Origin: Galbibacter marinus
Lineage (GTDB): Bacteria > Bacteroidota > Bacteroidia > Flavobacteriales > Flavobacteriaceae
Length of the DNA: 44,264 nucleotides
Assembly: GCF_000300875.1 (NCBI RefSeq)
Contig: NZ_AMSG01000023.1
Span: 1 to 44,264 of the forward strand
Reading direction: 5' to 3'
The translations under genes were made by a program, and so were the position numbers. Shown piece after piece: positions 28,040 to 37,123 of the stretch. Below the pieces are notes generated by a model, which searched no databases, had not been told where the DNA came from, and saw only the letters and a program-made list of their open reading frames with translations. Position 1 is the first letter of the stretch. Each line of letters opens with the position of its first letter.

Positions 28040-29968
28040 TTAATTGGAAGGAATAACCCGCTTAATTGTTCCATCTGCATTAAACTCCATTTCATCCATA
28101 CACACCTCCCTGTGATACCCTCCTGCTCCATTTGCCATATCAACACCACCAGGCTTAAACATACGATGGTAAACAATATACCACTGATCGCTTCCTGGTT
28201 TTTGAAGCACCGAATTATGACCAGCACCGTAAATCTCTTTAGAATCCTCCCTCATAATTACAATGTTATCCTCAGGGATGGTCATCTCCCCCATAGGTGA
28301 TTTAGAATAACCATATCGCACCTTGTAATTAGGGCTACGTGTATCATCCTCTGCCCAAAGAAAATAATACAATCCATCACGATAAAATACATAAATACCT
28401 TCCCTAAAGGTAGCATCAGGGGTCATTACCTTCAAAGTGTTTTTCTTTAAAGACACCATATCTTTTTGAAGCTCCGCAGCCGCTAAATAACCATTCCCCC
28501 AATACAGATAACTCTTACCCGATTTAGGATCTGTAAATACGTCTGGATCGATTTCTTGACCGCTGTTAATGCCCTTAGGTTTAAAGTCTATCAAAGGTTT
28601 TCCAGAGTCCACAAAAGGCCCTTTTGGATCATCCGCCACGGCAACTCCTATTTTCTTTGTACCCCCATCCATTCCACCGCTATAGTAATAGTAGTATTTA
28701 TAAGAATTACGACCTTTCTTCTTTTCAATAATCGCAGGCGCCCAGGAATTACCATTAGCCCAAGAAACATCCTTTTTCAAATCAAGAATAACCTCTTCCT
28801 CCTTCCAATCTACAAGATCCGTAGAAGAAAACGTTTTAAAATAATAACCTCCCCAGCCATCAAACCCATCACTTGTTGGGTACAAATAATACTTTTGATC
28901 CTTCTCAGCATATAGAATTTCTGGGTCTGCATAAAATCCAGGAATGATAGGGTTGGAAGCCGTAGGCATTTGAAAACCTTCAGGAACACCCCATTTATCG
29001 GTTAGATTCTTTAATTCCCATCTAGTAATAGGTATCACGGTTCCATGCCTAGGATGAAAATCCATAGAGATTTCAGCATCTATATTTTCAAAAACATCGA
29101 GGTCCTTACTATGGCAAAACTGATAGCTACCATCCATATAAACATCGTATAACAACACATAGGTATCACTGTGATTTAATTTAAAAATACACGAACCCTC
29201 AACAGCTTCAGAAGTCTGCTGCTTATACCCTTGTTGTTCAACCCATTTACCTGAGGTCAACGAACTAGTTATTGCACGTTTAATACCATTACCATGACCT
29301 TCGGTTTTATAAAACAAATGATACAAACCATTCTTCTCTACAATATCCCCATCAATACAAGACTTTCCATTTTCAGGTAGAAACAGTGGCTTAGGCTCTC
29401 CAACAATATCGGTAAAATCCTCATTGGCATAGGCGTAATAAATAATATCCACCCCATCACCGTGTTTCATTGACCAATATATCATATACTTATCCACCTG
29501 GGCATCATAAATGGATTGTGGTGCCCATACTCTTTTTAAATCCTCCTGTCCACTATACTTCTTTTGGATGTTAACTACCGATGAGCTCCAGTTCACCAGA
29601 TCCGTAGACTTTAAAAGCACCATGGCACGATTTGAATCCCATCCTTTGGAAGAGGTCATATCGGTCATTACCATATAAAAAGTCTTACCATCCTGAGCTC
29701 TTAAAATATGAGGATCGCGTACACCACCTGTGGAACTAATTTTCTTTGAATCCAAAACAGGCATGTTTTTATTCAAGGTTCTAAAATTATAACCATCCAA
29801 ACTTATGGCGTAACAAAGGGCCTCATTCTCTACCTCATTGCCCTTAAAATAAGCAAATAAGTAGGCGTTAAAATCCTTTTCCTCGGGCCCCACCTTATAG
29901 GATTGTGCCCATACAAGGCTATTAAAGCTCAGTGCAGTTGCCACCAATAACAAACATAACTTTCTCAT
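28040..29968 (-). CDS. Exported bimodular GH43-GH43 glycoside hydrolase
   Basis: A 642-aa protein with a cleavable signal peptide (end near AQS, residue 23) and two five-bladed beta-propeller modules. The N-terminal module (about 34-320) has candidate base Asp85 in GGVRDPHIL, modulator Asp208 in CIDGDIV and acid Glu257 in AVEGSC. The C-terminal module (about 340-640) has Asp348 in GFYADPE, Asp474/476 in EIDPDVF and Glu523 in FREGIYVFY. Both triads look complete, so two activities are possible. GH43 enzymes typically release arabinofuranose, xylose or galactose. It starts 5 nt from the GH51 stop, in the PUL operon. Confidence 0.88.
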   Translation of the reverse strand: MRKLCLLLVATALSFNSLVWAQSYKVGPEEKDFNAYLFAYFKGNEVENEALCYAISLDGYNFRTLNKNMPVLDSKKISSTGGVRDPHILRAQDGKTFYMVMTDMTSSKGWDSNRAMVLLKSTDLVNWSSSVVNIQKKYSGQEDLKRVWAPQSIYDAQVDKYMIYWSMKHGDGVDIIYYAYANEDFTDIVGEPKPLFLPENGKSCIDGDIVEKNGLYHLFYKTEGHGNGIKRAITSSLTSGKWVEQQGYKQQTSEAVEGSCIFKLNHSDTYVLLYDVYMDGSYQFCHSKDLDVFENIDAEISMDFHPRHGTVIPITRWELKNLTDKWGVPEGFQMPTASNPIIPGFYADPEILYAEKDQKYYLYPTSDGFDGWGGYYFKTFSSTDLVDWKEEEVILDLKKDVSWANGNSWAPAIIEKKKGRNSYKYYYYYSGGMDGGTKKIGVAVADDPKGPFVDSGKPLIDFKPKGINSGQEIDPDVFTDPKSGKSYLYWGNGYLAAAELQKDMVSLKKNTLKVMTPDATFREGIYVFYRDGLYYFLWAEDDTRSPNYKVRYGYSKSPMGEMTIPEDNIVIMREDSKEIYGAGHNSVLQKPGSDQWYIVYHRMFKPGGVDMANGAGGYHREVCMDEMEFNADGTIKRVIPSN

Positions 29969-29973
29969 AATAA

Positions 29974-32583
29974 TTATAACAATTTAATACGAATCACCTG
30001 TAGTGAATACGGTTTAAGGTTAAAAGATTTCGAATTATCTAAATCAACTTCACTCTTCTGGGGTGTAGCCGACTCATCATCTGGATGACCACTAAGAGTG
30101 TGCATAGATGCGCTCCGGGGAGCTAGGTTAAATTCATCTAAGTCTAGCTGGGTTTCTACAGCTACAGGAAGAAGATTAACCAACTTAATAATAAGCTCGT
30201 TAGAAGACTCATCCAGAACACTAGAGACAGCAACTCTTTTTTTCACATCCCCACTGTTATTAGACAACTTTAATTGGTGATCAAAATAAAGTGTTCCACC
30301 ATGATTTCCGAAAAGCTTTTGGACATAATACCCAGGTGTTAAATGCACTTGACTATTATCGAAATAAATCAAATCTGGATTCCACTGAGTACTCCCTTCT
30401 TTAGCCAGTAAAGGAGCATAAGAACTCATCTCAACGATATCTCCATTACGCTCAATGCTGGTAAGGTATAGGGCCTCACTTAGAGCGGTTTCAATATTGT
30501 TCGGACGCCCAGGAAGGTGGGCTGCATATTCTCCGAGATAAACCTTGGATTTACTACGATCATAAGTGTCGTAAAAGTCCTGATTATGGATAAACCATCC
30601 AGGAGGCTGATAATAATGTTCATCTACCATTGGAATATCTAACTCATCCGCCAATCGCCATCCTTCCTCATAATCCGACCCACTGGAAAAAGGCCCTACG
30701 GTACCGATTACCGTAATTTCTGGATGCGCTTTTTGAATCGCGTTGTAAATCATGGTAAAGCGTTCTATGAAAACATCCGAAATCAAATCCTCATTCCCAA
30801 TACCGATATACTTTAAATTAAAAGGTTTTGGATGACCTGCTTTTGCTCTAACACTCCCCCACTTTGAATCTGCTGGACCATTGGCCCACTCGATCAAGTC
30901 TAAAATATCTTGAATATAGGCATCCATTTCTTCCATAGGTAGTCCACACTGTTGCCCAGCTCCGCCAGTAGAAGAATTTTGGCAAGGAACCCCAGCGGCG
31001 ATAATTGGAATAGGCGTGGCGTCGATATCTTCACAAAACTGAAAGTATTCAAAATAACCCAGACCTACCGATTGGTGATAACCCCATATATTACGCTGTG
31101 GAATACGAGCCTCTAGTGGCCCAACGGTGTGCTTCCAATTATATATATTCTCAAGTCCATCCCCATGAGCGACGCAGCCCCCAGGGAATCGTACAAACTT
31201 TGGATTAATATCCGCTATAACCTGAGCCAAATCTTGCCTTAAACCATTGGTTCTATTGTTAAACGTATTTCTAGGAAATAAAGAAATCATATCCAAAGCA
31301 ATAGAAGAAGGTTTCTGAAGTTGGATCTCTAAAAATAGCTCATCTCCAGCTGATTTAGTTTTTATTACCGCTTTATGCTTTTTCCAAAACGTTCCCTTAA
31401 CCCTAATTTGGGTAGTACCATAGGAGGTTCCCTGACGATCCTTTAGGCTAATCTGCAATACATTATCTCCTTCTATTTCCTTTACAAATAATGAAAGGTC
31501 ATATTTCTCTCCACCTTTCACTGATATACCATCATAACCAAGATTACGCACTAGGGCGCCCGAGTTCTTTGGCTGAAGGACCAAATAATGCTTGTTGTTT
31601 TTATGAATAGGCTGAGTACTATCGATTTTGTGATCAGTTAGAACCTCCCAAGCCGTTAAAGCATTCCAATTAGGATCATTGTTCTTCCTCTCTAAAGGAT
31701 GGTATTCAAAATCACGGTTTTGTATAAGTTCCCCATAGATCCCACCGTCTGCGGCATAATTGATATCCTCATAAAAAACACCGATAAGCTGATCGCTAAT
31801 TTGTTTTTTTCGCTCAGCTAAAACCTTCACTTTAGCCGTAAGAGTCTCAAGATTCGCAAAGCGCTGAGGATCTTGGTCAGTAGTCTCGCGGTACAATGAT
31901 GATCTATAAGCCGCTAAATCTCTGCTATTAATTAACTTTTCGATTACATCCCAGGAAACCTCATGGATGGTTCCATTTTCAGGGGTACCATCGATCTCAA
32001 CGGTGACCCTAGTATCAGTTGTGGCTATAGGTATCACGGATGAATAAGAAGAAAAATCCGAGGTCTTTACAGCGAAACTTTCAGCCTTTTCTCCTCTAGC
32101 ATTTTTCCAACTAACTATAAACTCTCCTCCTTGCCTATTAATTTGTGGCATTAGAATTGGACCATCGGTATTAATTGGAGGATAGGATTGCGGTTTCCAA
32201 TGAATCAAATCTTTGGAAGAAGCATACGCAAAGGTTGCATCGTGATCATTCACCCCCCATACCGCATGCCAAGTGCCATCTGTATGGTGATATAAAAAAG
32301 GATTATTCATCCGCTTTTCTGCCCCCCAAGTTCCATAATCACTATATACAAAAGTGTGCTGTGGCCCTATGGCATGCCAGTTTAGTTTATCCGTACTCCA
32401 GGCTATATACAACCCATGTCGATCCTTACTTCCATCAAGTGTATAGGCAAAAAGATATGCTTTGCCAGGATCATATATGCCAAAGGATTTTAAAGGTAAG
32501 GCAAGACAAAAAAGTAATAAGGCTACTAAAAGTTTACAAAAGTAATTCGTCTTACAATAAGGTAAGTCGTCAGTTATTCTCAT
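29974..32583 (-). CDS. Exported GH51 alpha-L-arabinofuranosidase with an N-terminal GH43-like half-propeller
   Basis: An 869-aa retaining arabinosidase. After an N-terminal membrane-spanning signal region (15-34) come a propeller fragment (about 40-190, KAYLFAYTLDG onward), a linker, and GH51 from about 262 (GVFYEDINYAADGGIYGE). A jelly-roll insert resembling CBM4/9 lies at about 310-435. GH51 acid/base Glu598 (GIGNEDL) and nucleophile Glu685 (YLGEYAA) are present. The N-terminal fragment resembles the first module of the neighbouring GH43 but has Asn-Asn-Pro (93-95) where that module has Arg-Asp-Pro, losing the catalytic base. It may bind rather than cut sugar. The gene follows GH88 by 12 nt. 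Confidence 0.88.
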   Translation of the reverse strand: MRITDDLPYCKTNYFCKLLVALLLFCLALPLKSFGIYDPGKAYLFAYTLDGSKDRHGLYIAWSTDKLNWHAIGPQHTFVYSDYGTWGAEKRMNNPFLYHHTDGTWHAVWGVNDHDATFAYASSKDLIHWKPQSYPPINTDGPILMPQINRQGGEFIVSWKNARGEKAESFAVKTSDFSSYSSVIPIATTDTRVTVEIDGTPENGTIHEVSWDVIEKLINSRDLAAYRSSLYRETTDQDPQRFANLETLTAKVKVLAERKKQISDQLIGVFYEDINYAADGGIYGELIQNRDFEYHPLERKNNDPNWNALTAWEVLTDHKIDSTQPIHKNNKHYLVLQPKNSGALVRNLGYDGISVKGGEKYDLSLFVKEIEGDNVLQISLKDRQGTSYGTTQIRVKGTFWKKHKAVIKTKSAGDELFLEIQLQKPSSIALDMISLFPRNTFNNRTNGLRQDLAQVIADINPKFVRFPGGCVAHGDGLENIYNWKHTVGPLEARIPQRNIWGYHQSVGLGYFEYFQFCEDIDATPIPIIAAGVPCQNSSTGGAGQQCGLPMEEMDAYIQDILDLIEWANGPADSKWGSVRAKAGHPKPFNLKYIGIGNEDLISDVFIERFTMIYNAIQKAHPEITVIGTVGPFSSGSDYEEGWRLADELDIPMVDEHYYQPPGWFIHNQDFYDTYDRSKSKVYLGEYAAHLPGRPNNIETALSEALYLTSIERNGDIVEMSSYAPLLAKEGSTQWNPDLIYFDNSQVHLTPGYYVQKLFGNHGGTLYFDHQLKLSNNSGDVKKRVAVSSVLDESSNELIIKLVNLLPVAVETQLDLDEFNLAPRSASMHTLSGHPDDESATPQKSEVDLDNSKSFNLKPYSLQVIRIKLL

Positions 32584-32595
32584 TGGTAATTAGAT

Positions 32596-33795
32596 TTATT
32601 TATTTGAATTCAAATCTATATAGCGAACCATGGCCTCCACCAGGTAATAATCCCCATAACTCAGTGGGGTATCAATTTCTGTTTTATTAGGCATATTTCC
32701 AACTCCATGCTTTAAAATAAACCCTCCGTTTGTTCCCTTCTCTGCGATATAAACAGGTGATAAAAGAGTTTCAAGCATAGCCTCTGCTTGATTGAAATAA
32801 TCCCCATCAGTATAGGTGGAGAGCTCCAACAGTGCTGAGGCAATTATAGCACCAGCAGAAGAATCCCGTAGGGCATCTGGAATATCAGGAGCATTAAAAT
32901 CCCAGTAAGGAACTTTGTCATTAGGAAGGTTCGGGTGGTTTAAAATAAAGTCTGCTATACCCTTGGCAAAATCCAAGTATTTCTGATCCTTGGTTTGCCT
33001 GTACATAACCACATAACCGTACAAACCCCATGCTTGCCCGCGTGCCCAAGATGACTCATCGGCATAGCCTTGGTTGGTAATTTGTAGCTTCACCTGGCCT
33101 GTGTTCTCATCATAGGTCACTTGGTGATACGAACTATAATCATCTCTGTAGTGATGCTCCATTGTGGTATTGGCATGATTTATAGCGATCTCAGAAAAAC
33201 GGGAATCACCACTGTGTTCTGAGGCCCAAAACAACAACTCCAAATTCATCATATTATCAATGATAACCACTAGGTCATCTTCTCCACCTTTATTCCAGGG
33301 CGCACTATCCCATGAGCGTATTGCTTGTGCATTTTGGTTATATCGTGACGCCAGTGATGTAGCACTGTTGAGTAAAATACGCTCATAGGCTGGATTCGGC
33401 TTTAAGCGATTAGCGTGACCGTAACTACAAAACATCATAAATCCTAGATCATGGGTAGAGGTATTAAACTGTTCTTTTTCCAACTGCTTTAACGAGTTTT
33501 CGATCTCTGGCCAAAACATCTCACTTTCAAATACTTGGTCTAAATAAAGCATGGTACCTGCGTAAAAGCCACTACACCACCATCCCGAATCACTGGTCTC
33601 AAGCTCATCGTTAGCCTTATGGTATGTTTTAGGAAAACGATCATCTGGAAGTCGATTTGCCATATAGTTATACTGGTACACTGCGGTATCTAATACTTGA
33701 TCAATTTTCTGATCTAAAGCGGACTGCTGGTTTTGGCATCCTATAAAAAACACCATTAAAAAAATTAACAGTAGCGTTGGATAAAAGTTTTTCAT
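32596..33795 (-). CDS. GH88 unsaturated glucuronyl hydrolase, lipoprotein
   Basis: A 399-aa enzyme of the (alpha/alpha)6 type that removes 4,5-unsaturated uronic acid from the end of oligosaccharides made by polysaccharide lyases. Candidate catalytic residues are Asp116 in THDLGFM and Asp180 in VIIDNMMNLELL. SSWARGQAWGLYGY, YWDFNAP and RDSSAGAIIASALLEL are family markers. The N-terminus MKNFYPTLLLIFLMVFFIGC ends in a lipobox cysteine at residue 20. Its presence implies that a lyase acts in the same pathway; the BNR_4 protein upstream is the best candidate in this locus. GH105 is the close alternative but these motifs favour GH88. Confidence 0.88.
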   Translation of the reverse strand: MKNFYPTLLLIFLMVFFIGCQNQQSALDQKIDQVLDTAVYQYNYMANRLPDDRFPKTYHKANDELETSDSGWWCSGFYAGTMLYLDQVFESEMFWPEIENSLKQLEKEQFNTSTHDLGFMMFCSYGHANRLKPNPAYERILLNSATSLASRYNQNAQAIRSWDSAPWNKGGEDDLVVIIDNMMNLELLFWASEHSGDSRFSEIAINHANTTMEHHYRDDYSSYHQVTYDENTGQVKLQITNQGYADESSWARGQAWGLYGYVVMYRQTKDQKYLDFAKGIADFILNHPNLPNDKVPYWDFNAPDIPDALRDSSAGAIIASALLELSTYTDGDYFNQAEAMLETLLSPVYIAEKGTNGGFILKHGVGNMPNKTEIDTPLSYGDYYLVEAMVRYIDLNSNK

Positions 33796-33811
33796 TGTCG
33801 ATTATAATTAT

Positions 33812-35098
33812 TTAGTTTGATACATCTACTTCAAGTACCACAATTTCTTGCGCAGGCATAGTGGTATCTAACCCCTCGCCATCAATTTGTGATACGTTTT
33901 GAGAAAAAATATGTAATTTTTTAGCGCGCCTCCATAGGTCCTTATCAAAATTTGGTTCCCACTCCCCAACGGAGGTTTTGGTAAGATCCTGTAGACGCCA
34001 TTTCTTTTTATTTAAACCATAGCTAGCCAAGGTTATTTTACTTCCTCGTTGGCGATCACGAAAAAGCAAAAATAACTGATCACTATCCACTAGAATTTCT
34101 GGTCTTGATATGGGAATACTTTTGGTACCACCTCCTCCAAGTTCAAAATCTTCATCCCTAAAATCGGTGTCCAATAATTGCCACCGATGATCTTTATGAT
34201 ATACCACCTTATACTGCGTTAGGTCGTTTTCTCTCCAATAACTAGCAATAAATGGATTTCCATTAGAATCAGTAGTCATGGATGTCTGATTCATTAAATT
34301 ACTGTTTTCCGGGATCCGCCAAGCATAAGGGGCTGTGTCTTTTTTAACAGGTAGCCTTAATACCTTTCCATTAATATCCTGCCATAGGTATCCACCATCC
34401 TTAGAGACCATATAAGCGATATCGTGATTGGTAGTCACATCCCAGGATTCTCTCCAAGTCCAAGATAAATGAATACCGTGCTTATCCACATGGGTTTGCC
34501 AATATGCCGAACGAATGCCCTGACCATCGATAAGATTATGGTGTAGTTGCTTCCACTGCTCAGTATTTGGATCATAACGATTTACTACCAGATTCCCCCT
34601 ACCCGAAGCACCAGAGCGGTATAAAAACAATAAGGATCCATCTTCAAGGCTTTGAAACTCAGGATAGGTTACCTTGTTTTCTTGAATGCCTGTCATAGAA
34701 AGCTCCTTAGTGAGCTGAAGACTTAAAGGATGTTTACTTTTAGCATATCGCAAAGCTGTATCATGCATATCCCAGCTAAGATGAAGGTAGCCCTTTGCAT
34801 CCACAGCCATACTGATGGAATTATGAGCATCTTTGACATTTCCACTATAAGGCGTAAGGGAAAGCTCCCACTTAGATTCTCCTAATTTGCGCTTCCCGAG
34901 TACCATCTGACCATGGGCATTGTAAAAGGCTGTAAACTGATGATCTTTAAAACTACATAGGGCTTGGTTTCTAAAAATTACGGTATTTACTGAGTTTTGA
35001 CTCCATCCAAGACCCACCGCAGTTTGATCTACCTTTAAACCAGTGCAGGAGATACAAAAAAACAAACAACTTAAAATCCCAAGTAAACCCTTATTCAT
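33812..35098 (-). CDS. BNR_4 beta-propeller protein, possible uronate lyase
   Basis: A 428-aa secreted, probably lipid-anchored protein (hydrophobic N-terminus, candidate Cys18). Its body fits the BNR_4 family: KDAHNSISMAVDAKGYLHLS, then SWDMHDTALRYAKS, GSLLFLYRSGASGRGNL, WQTHVDKHGIHLSWTWRE and the RDRQRGSKITLASY segment, an arrangement of beta-propeller blades. Propeller proteins of this kind include polysaccharide lyases such as the PL42 rhamnose-glucuronate lyases acting on gum arabic; PL24/PL25 ulvan lyases also use propellers. Lyase activity here is inference, supported by the next gene being a GH88. Its ATG lies inside the stop of the upstream DUF2264-GH16 gene (8-nt overlap). Confidence 0.65.
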   Translation of the reverse strand: MNKGLLGILSCLFFCISCTGLKVDQTAVGLGWSQNSVNTVIFRNQALCSFKDHQFTAFYNAHGQMVLGKRKLGESKWELSLTPYSGNVKDAHNSISMAVDAKGYLHLSWDMHDTALRYAKSKHPLSLQLTKELSMTGIQENKVTYPEFQSLEDGSLLFLYRSGASGRGNLVVNRYDPNTEQWKQLHHNLIDGQGIRSAYWQTHVDKHGIHLSWTWRESWDVTTNHDIAYMVSKDGGYLWQDINGKVLRLPVKKDTAPYAWRIPENSNLMNQTSMTTDSNGNPFIASYWRENDLTQYKVVYHKDHRWQLLDTDFRDEDFELGGGGTKSIPISRPEILVDSDQLFLLFRDRQRGSKITLASYGLNKKKWRLQDLTKTSVGEWEPNFDKDLWRRAKKLHIFSQNVSQIDGEGLDTTMPAQEIVVLEVDVSN

Positions 35099-37097
35099 TA
35101 GTAATTCTTTTTACACAAATATTCTTAGCAAAATACGAACTCTCTTTAAGACCATCAGCCTTTCCTGCAGATCCTTCCATTTGAAGGTTTATAATAAGCC
35201 ACATGGGTTTGTTGGAAAAGTTGGTATAATGTACTCCCTGTTGCACATTATCTATATAATAAGTGATTGAAGTATGGGTCTGGTCTAACCACTGCATACG
35301 AATCTTATACTGATGCCACGCTGTAGGAGCGTCCGTGATTTCTTTTTTAATGGTCGTGACATTTTCTGGAGTAATAAAGGTATTCTGCCAGTTATAGGCA
35401 TCTCCTTTAAATTCCAAAATATCTGTCTCTGGCGGCCAGCCCTCCACTCCTGTCATCCAAAATGCTGGCCAAGTACCTGGTTTTATGGGTGCTTTGAATT
35501 CGCCTGAGATCTCATAGATCGGGAATTCTTCGGTTAGGGTAATGGGTGTTTTGGCATGAACAGCTCCAGAGCTATAGGCAATAGGCAAGTGCGGAACCAA
35601 ACTACTTTTGCCAACATCTTTGGACAAAAGTTGCGCTTTTAATTCAAGTACGCTGTCTTTTAAAATAATATTAGATGAGTACATGCGAGCAGATCCATTA
35701 TGATCCCTACCCCAAGGATAATAATTATCCCAATGCTTTTTAAAATTCTTACTGCTGTAAAAAGAGGAGGGTGCTATAAGGGTATCCCACGACTTTTGCT
35801 TTGGTTTAGATGGGTAAAAGGCCTTATCAATTGGAGCCTGTTTCCCGCTCCACATTTTTTTCTGTGTCCAATCCTTAGCTGGAGCAGCCCAAAATGGTGT
35901 TTGTTTTTCCAAACCTAGCACTAAAAAGGCCGTTGAAACTAGGTATAAGCTACCAGTTGAGATATAGGGTTCGGCGATCTCTTTTTGAGCCCCATAAAAA
36001 CCAATAGTTAGCCAGCCATCTTTATCAAAGGTGCCTGGAGCCTCCATTTGTTTTTTAATAACCGCTTTTAAAGCAGCGCGCACCTGTGAAGGTTCTACCC
36101 CAGAGGGTAATTGTTGAAATAGTGCCACTTGAGATAACAACTGAAATGCACCAGCTCTATAGGCAAGTGATCGTCCAAGAGGAGGGAAACTACCATCAGA
36201 AGCGATCAAGCGCTCCTGAACCTCAGCATAACGTTTTGCCCTATCCAAGAACACATGCGCACGATCGATAAATTTACCCTTGTACCTCCAGTACTTAAGC
36301 TGGTCTTTCTTATCAGCCAACACTGCCAAAATATCTAGGATCATTGGCTGAATTACAAAACTGTTGTAATAATCCCAATGAAAATCAGGACCATCTCCAT
36401 AAGTACCATCTCCTAAATACCACTCATCATGTTTAAACAGGGCATACTCTAATCGCATCATATCAGCCTTGCCTTCAAACTTTAATAAAGCTGCTTCGAT
36501 CATCCCACTAAAAAGTAGCCAATTCATATAAGGAGGTGATATGCTTCTAGTGCTTTTAAAAGCCTTTAGTACATTTTGCTGGGTGGCTTCTGACAACCGA
36601 TCCCAAAGCTGCGTAGGAGCCCGTATAAGTGCTTCTGCTAAAAAGGCAGCATCCACTAAGGGTTGACCACCATCGGTAAAATTCATATAATCCTTGGCCG
36701 ATGGATTGGTTGCATTATCAATCCCCTTTAAAGCCAACTCAATATATTTTTCTCTAAGCTTACCTTCTTTGGAATCATCAGCACCAAGTTCCAGCCAAGG
36801 AGCTATTCCAGCAAGGGTTCTACCAAAGGCCTCTAAGTGAGTCACCTCTTCTCTACCCCCATAAGGATTTATGGCTTTCTCAACAGGCATAGTTGCCTTT
36901 AATTTATCTTGAGCTAAATTGCTAAGCACCGGATCAGCTATTTTTACTAACATCTGAATGTAATAATCCCTATCACTAAACCTCTGGCTTTTTTCTTGGG
37001 ACCAACCAATACTTAGGTTAAGGACAGCAATAAGCAGCAGGGGTAAATAAGCCCCTGCAGACACTCTTACTGCCTTTAGATCAACTAATTTCTTCAT
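35091..37097 (-). CDS. Exported DUF2264-GH16 fusion protein
   Basis: A 668-aa protein with a signal peptide (cleavage near residue 33). Residues about 40-405 are a DUF2264 domain, predicted (alpha/alpha)6 toroid: VTHLEAFGRTLAGIAPWLEL, GDGTYGDGPDFHWDYYNSF. Residues about 440-668 read as a GH16 jelly roll: GTWPAFWMTGVEGWPPETDI holds the ExDxxE catalytic motif (Glu557, Asp559, Glu562), and HQYKIRMQWLD and NKPMWLIINLQMEG are the usual later strands. A GH16 domain where DUF2264 proteins usually end in a different C-terminal part is unusual. It is the first enzyme gene after susD. Substrate: a galactan- or glucan-type backbone is typical of GH16; DUF2264 relatives act on uronate-bearing glycans. 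Confidence 0.7.
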   Translation of the reverse strand: MKKLVDLKAVRVSAGAYLPLLLIAVLNLSIGWSQEKSQRFSDRDYYIQMLVKIADPVLSNLAQDKLKATMPVEKAINPYGGREEVTHLEAFGRTLAGIAPWLELGADDSKEGKLREKYIELALKGIDNATNPSAKDYMNFTDGGQPLVDAAFLAEALIRAPTQLWDRLSEATQQNVLKAFKSTRSISPPYMNWLLFSGMIEAALLKFEGKADMMRLEYALFKHDEWYLGDGTYGDGPDFHWDYYNSFVIQPMILDILAVLADKKDQLKYWRYKGKFIDRAHVFLDRAKRYAEVQERLIASDGSFPPLGRSLAYRAGAFQLLSQVALFQQLPSGVEPSQVRAALKAVIKKQMEAPGTFDKDGWLTIGFYGAQKEIAEPYISTGSLYLVSTAFLVLGLEKQTPFWAAPAKDWTQKKMWSGKQAPIDKAFYPSKPKQKSWDTLIAPSSFYSSKNFKKHWDNYYPWGRDHNGSARMYSSNIILKDSVLELKAQLLSKDVGKSSLVPHLPIAYSSGAVHAKTPITLTEEFPIYEISGEFKAPIKPGTWPAFWMTGVEGWPPETDILEFKGDAYNWQNTFITPENVTTIKKEITDAPTAWHQYKIRMQWLDQTHTSITYYIDNVQQGVHYTNFSNKPMWLIINLQMEGSAGKADGLKESSYFAKNICVKRITNE

Positions 37098-37123
37098 ACT
37101 TTTTGTTTTACTTATCGCAGAGC

